Source: a virus
Strand: one strand, 5' to 3'
IMG/VR virus record: IMGVR_UViG_3300030102_008089
Span: 63,434 to 127,433 of that record
DNA: 64,000 bases
Positions 42,905-52,863 of the stretch are shown here, piece after piece. Each line of letters starts with the position of its first letter. Positions within the stretch are counted from its first letter, which is position 1. The translations under genes and the position numbers were made by a program. Under the pieces are notes generated by a model, which was not told the origin of the DNA, made no database searches, and saw only the letters and a list, made by a program, of their open reading frames with translations.

Positions 42905-45900
42905 ATGGCTAATGTAATATCTTTAAATATAGATTCAATTCTATTAACAACAGATTTAGAAAGAAACACTAGCACAGCTAATATCTCTTTGTCGCACGAC
43001 ACAGGGGACTCTTTTGATGATTTATCTGCTTACCATATTAGGGTTGCTGTAAGTACAACACAAGAGTCTTCTAGGGCTTTGGACTACATTAGTCAAAGAT
43101 ATAATGAATTCCTAATGAACCATGCAGGCAACAAAACAAGCTTTGATTATAATAAATACTTACAATATGCATTAGGGGACCACAGCAGTTACTTGAGTGT
43201 TTCATCTCCTTTTTCTCCGTTTTCTACTAACAACGAAGCAAGAAACTTACTTATAAAAAACAACGTTTCAAAATATGGCACAGGAAAAATTATTCCAGAT
43301 GGTGTTATAATTTATGATGTTGACTTAGTGTCAATTTTGAGCAAAAATTTGGCAGACAAATTACTACAGACCATAAAGATAGAGTTGCCGTTAAGTATTG
43401 AAGAGATGGAGCATTTTTCTTGTTACGCTTATGTGTATAATGATAGAATTTTGTCTTCTTTCCAATATGATTCATCTCTTAATTTTTCTCTAACAACAGG
43501 GATGTTTCCCGTTGAGTACAAAACTTTTTTAGGAAAATACACAGAATATCAAAAAATAAATCCCAATAAACCATTCATTGGTATGCATAGTGTAGACGAG
43601 ATTACAAGCCCAGACAACAGTCTGTTGAGAGTTATAAATATTAACCCCTCAGAGGAGATCGAAGGGAAGTATAAATCATTTATTAAAACGATCAATCAGG
43701 CTTTTAAAACTAACGAAACCAACAAAAATTACCAACTTCAAAAGTCTTTAAATACAAGAAATTACTTTACTGATTTTTGGATTACAAAAGACAATGAAGA
43801 AAATGCTAGGTTTATATTTTCTTTTGACGTTAGGTCGTACCTGCAAGACAATGCTTTATTTCCAATTGTTTACTCAAGCGGGCTTTTTCAAGATAAAAAC
43901 ATTTTAGATATCGATACGCTGCTTCAATATCGTCTAGATGATAGTGTCTCATCTGTAAACATTTTCCGATCGTCCTTGTTAGAAACAGGATTCCAACCTA
44001 AGAACAAACTGGGAACAATAGAAAAAGGTAGCCAAAACAATAGATTAAATGTGAATATAGACACCAGTAAAAAACCCGTTCAAGATGTTAAAGAGGTGAG
44101 CCTGAAACTTTTAAACGGATCCTTTGTCGATGCGGGACAGTCTGTTTCTTTTTTTGAGGGATGCGATAAATTTTCCTCCGAAGATATAAAAGATACACAA
44201 CATAGTGCGTTGTACAAATATTCCGCTGAGCTTGATGTTCTGGATAGTTCTTCTGAAATTATGAGAGTAGTGGCTCATAAGCTTTTAGATTTAAAAAGAA
44301 GAACAGGAGAACTTCATAGTTATATCGCTTCGGATTCAAGTCGTTTATTTGGTAATATACCAGCATATAATTTACAGACAGGAAGACTTAACAAACCAAT
44401 CGGTGGTTTGACCACTTTGGACGGAAAAAACGCAGAACAAGAAATAGTAAATATTTTAAGATCTTATCAGGGAATATTAAATAAGTTGTCTGGTTCAACG
44501 ATTGATTTAGTCAGTTACTATCAGAATAAAATTATGAGTGTAATGGGACTAATTGAAATAAGTTTGCTGAAAGAAATAGAAAGAAGCATAGATTTTGGTA
44601 TAAAATTTGTTTATGATAGGTTGTTAAAAGTATACCCATCAGACCCTTTTGGTAGGAAAATGGATTCAAGTAAAAACCGTTTTGCTCAAAACACCAGCCG
44701 ATCAAGTCAAAATAACATTAACAAGGTCCAACACACATTTTCGGAAGTGTTTGAAAGAGGCAAGTCCAACGGCTTGGGAGTTGATTATATATTTGACGAT
44801 TCAAAGATGGGCAGTTTTAAAAACATATCAAGCTCTGAGTATGATGCAAGGCGGGCTGAAGAATTTGGAAAGTACTTTTTTTCTCTGGGGGGCGAGTCGT
44901 CTTTAGAACCGCCCCCAAGTTACGAAGATTCTTCCTATGCTTATATGACGCCTAAGATAATTAAGACCCCCTCTAGGGATACAATAAATCAAGTTTCCTA
45001 CACTTCCAGAGGGGGAACTTCTATAGATTATGATTTTGATAGGTATGGGCAACTTTACTCTGATTTGGTTACTCTTTACGAAATGACTGAAAAAATGGGA
45101 ATGTCATACCCAAGTTTGCAAGCTGCTGCTTCGGAACAAGGAGTTAACAATAAGATATATTCAACAATCAAGAGGACTCTCCACGAAAGATTTGGGGTAG
45201 CGATAAATGAAGATGTTGTGCCACAATTTAGTTCCCCTAGAATTATGCAGGGTGATTCAAAGCAGTCAATTTACACTTTGAGAGAAAAAGAGAATTGCGG
45301 ACCAAACGGCGGACTTTTGTTAATACAGTCTATAACAGGCGGCGAAAATTCCCAGGATCAGACATTTGATAACTATTTTTCTTCTATTTCATCCAAAATA
45401 AAAAATGAAGACACTGAAACTTTAAAGGGAGAGATTACTAGGAGAGCAACTGAAAATGATCGCAAAGATCGATCTATAAAGCTTCCTTTTGTTTTGTTGG
45501 GCGAATTAACTCTTAATACAAAAATATCTCAAACTGAAAGATCGAATAAAAGCACCTTTAACTCTTTGAGTCAATTAAGAAAAATTTTGTCAATCTCGGA
45601 ACAAAACATACAAGATATGATTGATAGTGACGTTGTGTCTGAATTACCAAATCAACTAAAAAACATGCTTATTGTTAGCTCTACAAGACTTTCTCTGACA
45701 CTTGGTGAGGCTGATGGCAGCTATACTTTTGATGCACGAAGGTTTTCGCTAAACGAGTCAGATGTACAAGATGGCGACGATTTGGTTAGTTTTTATAGCC
45801 CTCAGTCAAAAGATACCACATATTTTCAAACACCAGATCCAATGAAATCATACGCTAAATTTATGGCTTTGTGGATGAACTACAGGCAAATTGCAGTTGT

Positions 45901-46312
45901 GGAATACCTAGATAGTTTTTTAGGGGTTAATCAAAACGATCTTAGTCAAAATGTTAACACAACTAGATATAAATTATCTAACTGGGTTCCGATCAACGCC
46001 ACCACCATACAAAAACTACGACAGTCAGGAGGTTCCATATTGTGCCGAACCAGGCTTATGAATGTCGCTGACTACATTTCTCTTTTTGGTGAAAATATTT
46101 CTGAAAAACAAAAAGAAGACTTAGCAGTTTTGTTTGAGGAAAAACAAGTTTTAAACGTTCCAAGTTATAATAGATACTTCTATATAAGTGAGGAAGTTGT
46201 TGAACCTCCTCCAGTTGAAGAAGTAGTGGAACAACAAGAAGCAGTGGAACAACAAGAAGTAGCGGAACAACAAGAGACTACAGAAGTTCAGGCAGGGTTT
46301 GTGGGATATTAA
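42905..46312 (+). CDS. Large structural protein with C-terminal EQQ repeats
   Basis: A 1135-residue protein of unknown family. The central part is charged and helical in places (IVNILRSYQGILNKLSGSTIDLVSYY). The last 45 residues are low-complexity VEQQEAVEQQEVAEQQE repeats after a PPP stretch, then AGFVGY. It lies in the tail module four bases before the next gene, so a virion role is likely, but no domain was recognised. Confidence 0.55.
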   Translation: MANVISLNIDSILLTTDLERNTSTANISLSHDTGDSFDDLSAYHIRVAVSTTQESSRALDYISQRYNEFLMNHAGNKTSFDYNKYLQYALGDHSSYLSVSSPFSPFSTNNEARNLLIKNNVSKYGTGKIIPDGVIIYDVDLVSILSKNLADKLLQTIKIELPLSIEEMEHFSCYAYVYNDRILSSFQYDSSLNFSLTTGMFPVEYKTFLGKYTEYQKINPNKPFIGMHSVDEITSPDNSLLRVININPSEEIEGKYKSFIKTINQAFKTNETNKNYQLQKSLNTRNYFTDFWITKDNEENARFIFSFDVRSYLQDNALFPIVYSSGLFQDKNILDIDTLLQYRLDDSVSSVNIFRSSLLETGFQPKNKLGTIEKGSQNNRLNVNIDTSKKPVQDVKEVSLKLLNGSFVDAGQSVSFFEGCDKFSSEDIKDTQHSALYKYSAELDVLDSSSEIMRVVAHKLLDLKRRTGELHSYIASDSSRLFGNIPAYNLQTGRLNKPIGGLTTLDGKNAEQEIVNILRSYQGILNKLSGSTIDLVSYYQNKIMSVMGLIEISLLKEIERSIDFGIKFVYDRLLKVYPSDPFGRKMDSSKNRFAQNTSRSSQNNINKVQHTFSEVFERGKSNGLGVDYIFDDSKMGSFKNISSSEYDARRAEEFGKYFFSLGGESSLEPPPSYEDSSYAYMTPKIIKTPSRDTINQVSYTSRGGTSIDYDFDRYGQLYSDLVTLYEMTEKMGMSYPSLQAAASEQGVNNKIYSTIKRTLHERFGVAINEDVVPQFSSPRIMQGDSKQSIYTLREKENCGPNGGLLLIQSITGGENSQDQTFDNYFSSISSKIKNEDTETLKGEITRRATENDRKDRSIKLPFVLLGELTLNTKISQTERSNKSTFNSLSQLRKILSISEQNIQDMIDSDVVSELPNQLKNMLIVSSTRLSLTLGEADGSYTFDARRFSLNESDVQDGDDLVSFYSPQSKDTTYFQTPDPMKSYAKFMALWMNYRQIAVVEYLDSFLGVNQNDLSQNVNTTRYKLSNWVPINATTIQKLRQSGGSILCRTRLMNVADYISLFGENISEKQKEDLAVLFEEKQVLNVPSYNRYFYISEEVVEPPPVEEVVEQQEAVEQQEVAEQQETTEVQAGFVGY
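46220..46273 (+). repeat. Three 18-base tandem repeats in coding sequence
   Basis: Three consecutive copies of GAAGYAGYGGAACAACAA (46220-46237, 46238-46255, 46256-46273) encode the repeated E-x-[VA]-E-Q-Q unit at the C-terminus of the 1135-residue protein. Copies differ by one or two bases. Such short repeats can change copy number by slippage. Confidence 0.8.
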
Positions 46313-46315
46313 ACA

Positions 46316-49300
46316 ATGGATAACGTAAGAACAATTGTAATTAGCAAAAACGACCTAGATCCACTTGCAGATTGGTCAAGATCAAAAACAGATTATGGCG
46401 ACAGGGTTGGAAACACGACGCCGCCCGAGATTCTTAATTTTCAGGCTCGTAACGAAGACTATCAGGATGGGCTTCGATACTACGTCCAACCCCAAGACGC
46501 AACAGACTTTATTGAGGGAATCTTTAACCCTGAAGGCGATCGGCTCCCAGGCGCCCTTCAGCAGTTTTATAAGGAACTATACAGGGGTAATTTTTGGGGC
46601 GGAAATAGAAATAAATTTATCTACGTTGCCACCCCAGTCGGACCCGATGAACTCATATACAAGAGCTTTTCGGAAAATATCTTACAAAATGTTATTGATA
46701 CTGCATCGACTATTATAAGTGTTACAGAAGATGATGATGATTTTAATTTAAGGCGTCACTTTTACGATGTAAGTCTTGATGGTGAACCATTAAACCCAGA
46801 AAGATATAGAGAATCGATGGCTCGTCGATTTTTAAATGTATTAGATGACTCTGGCGCAGGTAGAGTAGAAATTAGAGAGGACCAAGGTGCTAGAGATTTA
46901 TCGTTATGGTGGACCATGGCCGCCGAGGGAAGGTTTAATATTGGCACAGGCATTAGAAACAACAATGGAGACGTGGTTTACAAAAGAATAACTATGCACG
47001 ATCTGGTGTACGGAGCTATCCACAGGTTAGATCGTCGGTTTCCTCGACCCAACCCTGATTATGTTGTTTCTCTCGCAAAGTATTTAGCTATTTCGGCTCT
47101 AACAAAGACTCAGACGCCTCTTGTTCCAGAGCAGGCAGTCGTAGCCATTTTAGATAAACTAGAGCATCATCAATTTTTTAATTTGGATTTAAAAATTGAA
47201 ACTCCTTATGTAAAAAATTCTGATAATTTTAGATTTTTAAACAGCGTTCCGCCTGGAACTCAGGTTTGCTCTATCGCACCCACATACAGATTTTATAACG
47301 AAAGGTATGAACGAGCCGCAAGTAGTGATATAGTGCCCGAGATAGCGTTACCAAATTTATACACTAGGAGGTTTTATCAGAATGCCAATCCGCAGCAAGT
47401 CGCAGGATCACAGGAAGCAAACCAAAATACAAATGTGGAAAATTACCTGAAGAGTCTTAGTTTAAGCACAACCCCAAATAATATAGCTCAACAGAGAGGA
47501 CAACAGTATTCTGACGATTTACGTTCTTCATTTGAAGGGGGAGAGATTAAAAATTTTTATGAGACCTATTCCCAACTGATAGAAGATGAACCCGCCCTAG
47601 AAGATACAATTACGAGAAAAAATTCTACATCTTTAACGGGCATTAGAGAAATATTCGACAATGGTGATCCTTTTGGGCTTACTTCTGCGCCAATGAGTTT
47701 GAATGTTTCATTTGTAAAGGAGGAGGTCCCACCAAATCCCTCGTTTGAAAACCATTGCATAGTAGGAACCTTGAGAGATCCAAGTGTAGCCCTTTTAAAT
47801 AATTTGTTTTCTGGCGATGTTCAGCCAGATAATGTGGATTTTGCTTATTCAACCGAATATTTTCTAGATGGTATCGAAAGGCAATCTCCACATATGCCTG
47901 TAACTTTACCCGTTTATTTGGTGCTAGGTGACAATACAATATTTAGCACGGCACCTGCCATAGATGAATATGAGATGACACTTTTTCAAACAAGAGCAAG
48001 TATACCAACCGCTACCGACCTTGTAAGTACTAAAGGCTTTCTAATTGGTAATTCTATTCGAAAATCTAGAAAAACACATCGAGAAATAATTGACGGTGTG
48101 ACTTCTCAAAGTGAGGTTTTAGGATACAGACTAGAAAAGTTTAACCCAGCCAATAACCAGCTATTGTCAAATATAATCATAGGCAAATATGGATCAGGAA
48201 AACAAACATATGAAGACGCACAAATAAAATACGGACAAGAATATTCTTATGCTCTTAGGGAGTACAGGTTTGTATACGGAACACCATATAATGCTTTTAC
48301 CCTAACCTACGATATGAGTATTGCACCTTTGTTGGCGTTCTATGGTGTAATGTCAACGGAAGAGGCCAAAGGCATTGTTGGAAATACGGGCTTTAGTTTT
48401 GTGAACTTTATGAATGCCTCAAATGAGGTGGTGTTAATTGATATCCCAATCTATGATGATAGTTGGAATCGATTTAACATATTTAATAACTTACCTACTG
48501 ATGGATTGTTTGCTGGTGATGGTGATATTTTAGCTGTACAGGCAGAGCAAAATATGGGTGCTGGTGGAATAGCATATCCAAAATCAAAAGTTTTAGATTT
48601 TCCTCCTACTGCTCCAACTCTGCAATTTTTTCCCAAAGCAAAAGTGAACAACAAGGTTGATGTTAATATAAACACCCAATCTGGCAAAGTTGGAACCATC
48701 CTTGATGAAGAGGGTAACTGGGATAATGTCTTAAAAATTATTACAATTGGGGACAATGATGAAAAAATCAATAAGGTTAAAGAATTTCAGGACCGATATT
48801 CAGATGGAGATCTTGGTCCTGATGAGATGAGGTTTAAACAGAAGGGGCTAATTCAAACTCGAAATATCATATTGTACAAAACCACAAGTATTAATACGGA
48901 TGTTGAGTCTTATGAAGAAATGTATTCCTCATTTAACCCCGCAGCTAATTCTGATGTTAGTGTGCAAAAATTCACAACAAAGGATGATGTTGAGCTTGAT
49001 GGTATAACTCGAATTTTATCCTATGATATAACAGAGAACATTGATCCTAACAGGATGTATTATTTTACTTGTGTAGTTGAAGATATTCACGGCTCTATTT
49101 CTAACCCGAGTATGATATATCAGGTTCGTCTTATATCAGACAAGGGATTGATAGTGCCAGAAATAAAAACTGTTTACCCAACTGGGTCCAAAAACAAAAA
49201 CAGTCAAAAAAATCTTATTCGCTATATTCAGGTAGAGGCGTCAAATATACAAACATTCCCAGTATCAGAAGGCAGTGGGCAAGACCTTGTTAACTTTAGA

Positions 49301-49453
49301 AGCTTAGGTAAATCACTAAATGTGCCTGGCAAATCTATCGAGGACCAAGGTTATATTTTAAGATTTGTATCTAAAGACACGGGCAGAAAATTTGATTTAA
49401 AACTAAATTTTGTTGTTCGAATAGACGGAGGGGCAATGGGAGATGATACATAA
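46316..49453 (+). CDS. Large structural protein (1045 residues), unknown family
   Basis: A 1045-residue protein starting four bases after the previous stop. It has mixed N-terminal helical segments (YVQPQDATDFIEGIFNPEGD; LPGALQQFYKELYRGN). Its C-terminal region looks like Ig/fibronectin-type beta domains (ITRILSYDITENIDPNRMYYFTCVVEDIHGSISNPSMIYQVRL), followed by a short globular end (ILRFVSKDTGRKFDLKLNF). It is probably a baseplate or neck-associated structural protein; no enzyme motif was recognised. Confidence 0.55.
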   Translation: MDNVRTIVISKNDLDPLADWSRSKTDYGDRVGNTTPPEILNFQARNEDYQDGLRYYVQPQDATDFIEGIFNPEGDRLPGALQQFYKELYRGNFWGGNRNKFIYVATPVGPDELIYKSFSENILQNVIDTASTIISVTEDDDDFNLRRHFYDVSLDGEPLNPERYRESMARRFLNVLDDSGAGRVEIREDQGARDLSLWWTMAAEGRFNIGTGIRNNNGDVVYKRITMHDLVYGAIHRLDRRFPRPNPDYVVSLAKYLAISALTKTQTPLVPEQAVVAILDKLEHHQFFNLDLKIETPYVKNSDNFRFLNSVPPGTQVCSIAPTYRFYNERYERAASSDIVPEIALPNLYTRRFYQNANPQQVAGSQEANQNTNVENYLKSLSLSTTPNNIAQQRGQQYSDDLRSSFEGGEIKNFYETYSQLIEDEPALEDTITRKNSTSLTGIREIFDNGDPFGLTSAPMSLNVSFVKEEVPPNPSFENHCIVGTLRDPSVALLNNLFSGDVQPDNVDFAYSTEYFLDGIERQSPHMPVTLPVYLVLGDNTIFSTAPAIDEYEMTLFQTRASIPTATDLVSTKGFLIGNSIRKSRKTHREIIDGVTSQSEVLGYRLEKFNPANNQLLSNIIIGKYGSGKQTYEDAQIKYGQEYSYALREYRFVYGTPYNAFTLTYDMSIAPLLAFYGVMSTEEAKGIVGNTGFSFVNFMNASNEVVLIDIPIYDDSWNRFNIFNNLPTDGLFAGDGDILAVQAEQNMGAGGIAYPKSKVLDFPPTAPTLQFFPKAKVNNKVDVNINTQSGKVGTILDEEGNWDNVLKIITIGDNDEKINKVKEFQDRYSDGDLGPDEMRFKQKGLIQTRNIILYKTTSINTDVESYEEMYSSFNPAANSDVSVQKFTTKDDVELDGITRILSYDITENIDPNRMYYFTCVVEDIHGSISNPSMIYQVRLISDKGLIVPEIKTVYPTGSKNKNSQKNLIRYIQVEASNIQTFPVSEGSGQDLVNFRSLGKSLNVPGKSIEDQGYILRFVSKDTGRKFDLKLNFVVRIDGGAMGDDT

Positions 49454-49477
49454 AAAAACAAATTTAAATAATACGGA

Positions 49478-49484
49478 CTATTTA
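49478..49484 (+). promoter_or_regulatory. CTATTTA candidate promoter
   Basis: The CTATTTA at 49478-49484 sits in a 75-base gap, one of the longest in the tail module, followed by a leader with AGAGGAAA as ribosome site before the ATG at 49529. It matches the repeated element at 19690, 53444 and 59721. Here the spacing allows a normal leader. Confidence 0.45.
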
Positions 49485-49528
49485 TTAAGAACTTATAAAA
49501 TCAAGCGAGTTCAACAAGAGGAAACGTT

Positions 49529-50563
49529 ATGGCTTTTTTAGATAACAGTGGCGACATTATACTTGACGCTGTTCTGACGGATGAAGGACGCCGCCGACTG
49601 GCACTAGGAGACGGCAGTTTTAGAATTACAAAATTTGCTCTCGGAGATGACGAGATAGATTATTCTTTGTATGAAGTCTCACCTGCTAGCGGGTCTGGGT
49701 ATGAAGATACTAGAATTTTGCAATTACCTATTTTTGAGGCTTTCACTAATAACACGACATCACTCAAAAATCGTTTGCTAAGTTATGATGACAATAGTTT
49801 ACTATACTTGCCAGTTGTTAAGCTAAATAGTAAATTGTCTCCAACCGCAACAGATTCAACAGGCCCTGTAGGTGGATATTACGTTTCAGTAGATTCTACA
49901 ACGACAAAACAAATAGAAAGTCTAAACAGTACAGCAGCAACATCTAATGGGTATCGTTTCGCCCAAGCAGGGGCTTCAATTGACCAGTCAAGATTGATTT
50001 TTGACCAAGGCTTAGATACTGCTGATTTATCACTGGGCTATCTTGCTGGGGGCAGCAGTACTTCTCAAGAACAAGCCCTTTTTGAAACAGCTTATTTGAT
50101 TGAGGTTGACAACAGATTAATAGCACTGACAACGCCTGCGGATTTATCCGTAGCCCAGCCATCATTTATTGATGATGATAATGTAGCTACATACTATTTT
50201 GCGCTTGGAAAAGACAGTTCTTATTTTGCAAAACAAAGCGGCACAAAATTCGGTGGTGCGGCAGAGCCAGCTTTTGAAATTACTACAGATGTTAACGGAA
50301 GTAGAATACAAAATTCCCAAATAGTACCAGCCGATAATCAAGGTCGTATTGGGTCTAGATTGATTTTTGGTTTACGATCATCGCTAAACCTACAAACAAG
50401 CCAAAATTTGTTTACAAAACTAGGTGGTACTCAAACAATAACCGTTGGAAGCGAAGTTGGTGGAACTTCTTTTTCTGTAATTAACACAGTGGTTAGAATA
50501 ACTGGCTTTAACACAGGATATAGAGTAGAGGTACCCCTTAAACTACTCAAATATACCTCATAG
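49529..50563 (+). CDS. Tail fibre-type structural protein with shared N-terminal domain
   Basis: A 344-residue protein starting with MAFLDNSGDIILDAVLTDEGRRRLALGDGSFRITKFALGDDEIDY, a start I recall from structural proteins of marine T4-like phages. The N-terminal domain is shared with the protein encoded at 41974. The remainder is beta-rich, ending in a compact domain (TVGSEVGGTSFSVINTVVRITGFNTGYRVEVPLKLL). An AGAGGAAA ribosome site is present. Likely part of a tail-fibre or collar network. Confidence 0.65.
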   Translation: MAFLDNSGDIILDAVLTDEGRRRLALGDGSFRITKFALGDDEIDYSLYEVSPASGSGYEDTRILQLPIFEAFTNNTTSLKNRLLSYDDNSLLYLPVVKLNSKLSPTATDSTGPVGGYYVSVDSTTTKQIESLNSTAATSNGYRFAQAGASIDQSRLIFDQGLDTADLSLGYLAGGSSTSQEQALFETAYLIEVDNRLIALTTPADLSVAQPSFIDDDNVATYYFALGKDSSYFAKQSGTKFGGAAEPAFEITTDVNGSRIQNSQIVPADNQGRIGSRLIFGLRSSLNLQTSQNLFTKLGGTQTITVGSEVGGTSFSVINTVVRITGFNTGYRVEVPLKLLKYTS

Positions 50564-50573
50564 GGAATAAAAA

Positions 50574-51644
50574 ATGGCAACCAGCTTTAAAACTTTAAAT
50601 GCTAACGACGCACAGCGAACAACAATAAAACTACACGAGTCAGTTCCAATTACTGGAACTATATTGTCTGGAACATATGGCACTGTTGCTGGTGTAGAGC
50701 ACAACATTAAGAATTATTCACATGGAATGTTTCAAAGTGTTTACGACTATCCTTATTTGAGTTCATCTGCAAACCACATTATTGATTTAACAGCAGGCTG
50801 GGCGACTGATTCGCACTTGTCTTCTTCGCTCGTCATATCGATGAGAAACAAGAAAAATGATATTTATAACGAAATGTCTCAGGTCCTAGCAGGTTATGAT
50901 ACCACTGGTAGTATTAATAAGCTGGATGTAAGTGGTAACTTTGGCAGCACCGTTGATGCAGATAAGATGGAAGAGGCTTTCTTCGTTAACTTTGCTAGAC
51001 TTCTTACTAAAGATGAAATTCAAAAACAATCTAGTGGGTTCACTATGATACTTGGAGTAAGCGGATCTTACACTAATCCCTTCGGTAAAACTCTAACAGT
51101 TTTTGATAGAGATGGAACAAATTCAAAAACAAATTCGCCTGCTGGCGAGTTTAACATCCTTTATGCAACAGGATCAGGATTCCCAGGATCATCTCCAAAA
51201 CCTTGCGGACTATTATTTTACCAGGCAGGCGTTGCGGTCTTGACTGCTTCTGTTTTTGACGCTACATTTGTTGAAAGTTGCGCTATGAACCCTGGTGGCG
51301 ACACAGTTGAAAAGTTACTAGTAAGCGGTTCAATCAGCGGTTCTGCCGATGCGCTCCGACACAGGATACAAAATATTACGTTCAACAATACAACAGAACT
51401 TAATTCGACAATATATTTCTGCCGAGCTAACAATAGCGAGTTTAACTACAGCAGTAACCCAACTTACCTAAGCTCCAGTCAGATTAGAGTGAAAGATATT
51501 AGCACAGATAATCCTGTATCTTATGTCACGACTGTTGGTCTCTATAGTGAGGATAATGCTTTGTTGGCGACTGCCAAGCTAAGCGAGCCGATTAAAAAGA
51601 CACCATCAGAAGAATACACTCTTAGGGTAAGGCTAGACTACTAG
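50574..51644 (+). CDS. Tail structural protein A of a paralogous pair
   Basis: A 356-residue protein. Its C-terminal domain (SNPTYLSSSQIRVKDIS...YVTTVGLYSEDNALLATAKLSEPIKKTPSEEYTLRVRLDY) is clearly similar to that of the following gene product (QNPTWISSS...FITEIGIFDKDKNLIGVAKLANPVEKKEVDNYTFKIKLDM), so the two are diverged duplicates. The N-terminus (FKTLNANDAQRTTIKLHESVPITG) differs. Probably a virion protein present in several copies; function unknown. Confidence 0.6.
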   Translation: MATSFKTLNANDAQRTTIKLHESVPITGTILSGTYGTVAGVEHNIKNYSHGMFQSVYDYPYLSSSANHIIDLTAGWATDSHLSSSLVISMRNKKNDIYNEMSQVLAGYDTTGSINKLDVSGNFGSTVDADKMEEAFFVNFARLLTKDEIQKQSSGFTMILGVSGSYTNPFGKTLTVFDRDGTNSKTNSPAGEFNILYATGSGFPGSSPKPCGLLFYQAGVAVLTASVFDATFVESCAMNPGGDTVEKLLVSGSISGSADALRHRIQNITFNNTTELNSTIYFCRANNSEFNYSSNPTYLSSSQIRVKDISTDNPVSYVTTVGLYSEDNALLATAKLSEPIKKTPSEEYTLRVRLDY

Positions 51645-51657
51645 CAAGGGGGTAAAT

Positions 51658-52851
51658 ATGCCTTACCTCTACCCTTTTGGTCCTAACGATATATTACAAA
51701 ACAGGATGGTAACTCGTCCGAAGTTTGACTTCGTGATGTATAGTGGTTCTGCTTATTTGAACAATGATGCTGATGTCTTAGGACAAAACATAACAACGGG
51801 AACAGTTAACTTATTTGAATATAATGTTGATCGTGATGGTACATCACAGCAGCTAATATATCCCTTTGTTAGTAGAAATAGCGAGTATGTGTTTAGAGCA
51901 GAAAAATTATCTAACACAGAATATCGCAATCTAGATAGATCTATTCAAATAATTACTGGCTCTTATCCGCTGACTTCTTCCATAACACGAAAGTATTTTA
52001 GCGCTACTACCTACCCATTCCCTGATGGATCAGATGCAGATAAAGACGCATACGTTGTGGCTCGAAAAGAGTTGATAGCGTTGCAGAATACATTGAATTA
52101 CTACCGCTTTTCAAGTGATAAATTTGCCTATACTGGAAGTTATGTCTCGGGCACTGTAAATATGTTACAAATTCCTTCAATAATGTTTGGAGAACAAATC
52201 AAAAAAGGATCCGTTAGTTTAAAATTTTATTATACTGGATCTTTGATGGATGAAGCAGTTGACTCCCGTCAGAATGGAGAACTGATATCTACTATGGGCG
52301 ATACTAGCGGATCTACGGTAGGGGTTGTCTTGTACAATGAAGGGTTTGTCCTACTGACTTCTTCGTTAGACATCACAATCAATCAAGACAATTATCTAGG
52401 TGCAGGAAGTCTTCAGAATGCTAAGTGGCTGTACTTTGGAGCATATAGTCCAGAGTCTACAGGTACAGCAACATATTCTTCTGCTAGTTTGTTTTCGGTT
52501 AGTTTTCAAGGCACGCAAAAAATACCAACCATGACAATGTTTGCTACTGCACAACCAGGGGAACTAAACAATTCACAAAACCCAACTTGGATATCTTCAT
52601 CTGCGTCTGACTGGAGAGATCGAACATCGGTGGCGGAAACTGGCTATATTGAACCAAAAGACACAGCAATTAAAAATACAATACACAGCCAGTATTGTAA
52701 TTACGAAGATGAATTCCAGAAGCAAACATTTATTACCGAAATTGGAATTTTTGATAAAGACAAAAACCTTATCGGTGTGGCCAAGCTAGCGAACCCTGTA
52801 GAGAAAAAAGAAGTAGACAACTATACATTTAAAATAAAACTAGATATGTGA
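51658..52851 (+). CDS. Tail structural protein B of a paralogous pair
   Basis: A 397-residue protein with the C-terminal domain described for its upstream neighbour (TVGLYSEDN versus EIGIFDKDK, AKLSEPIKK versus AKLANPVEK). A GGGGG ribosome site precedes the ATG. It is the last gene of the tail module; a RuvC-like gene follows only 12 bases later. No enzyme motif was recognised. Confidence 0.6.
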   Translation: MPYLYPFGPNDILQNRMVTRPKFDFVMYSGSAYLNNDADVLGQNITTGTVNLFEYNVDRDGTSQQLIYPFVSRNSEYVFRAEKLSNTEYRNLDRSIQIITGSYPLTSSITRKYFSATTYPFPDGSDADKDAYVVARKELIALQNTLNYYRFSSDKFAYTGSYVSGTVNMLQIPSIMFGEQIKKGSVSLKFYYTGSLMDEAVDSRQNGELISTMGDTSGSTVGVVLYNEGFVLLTSSLDITINQDNYLGAGSLQNAKWLYFGAYSPESTGTATYSSASLFSVSFQGTQKIPTMTMFATAQPGELNNSQNPTWISSSASDWRDRTSVAETGYIEPKDTAIKNTIHSQYCNYEDEFQKQTFITEIGIFDKDKNLIGVAKLANPVEKKEVDNYTFKIKLDM

Positions 52852-52863
52852 TATGCTTAGGGC

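Noticed and set aside
44649-44906. 85-residue + strand frame inside the 1135-residue gene
   Set aside because: It is an out-of-frame shadow with no ribosome site.
46365-46718. 117-residue + strand frame inside the 1045-residue gene
   Set aside because: Out-of-frame shadow; the host frame is continuous through it.
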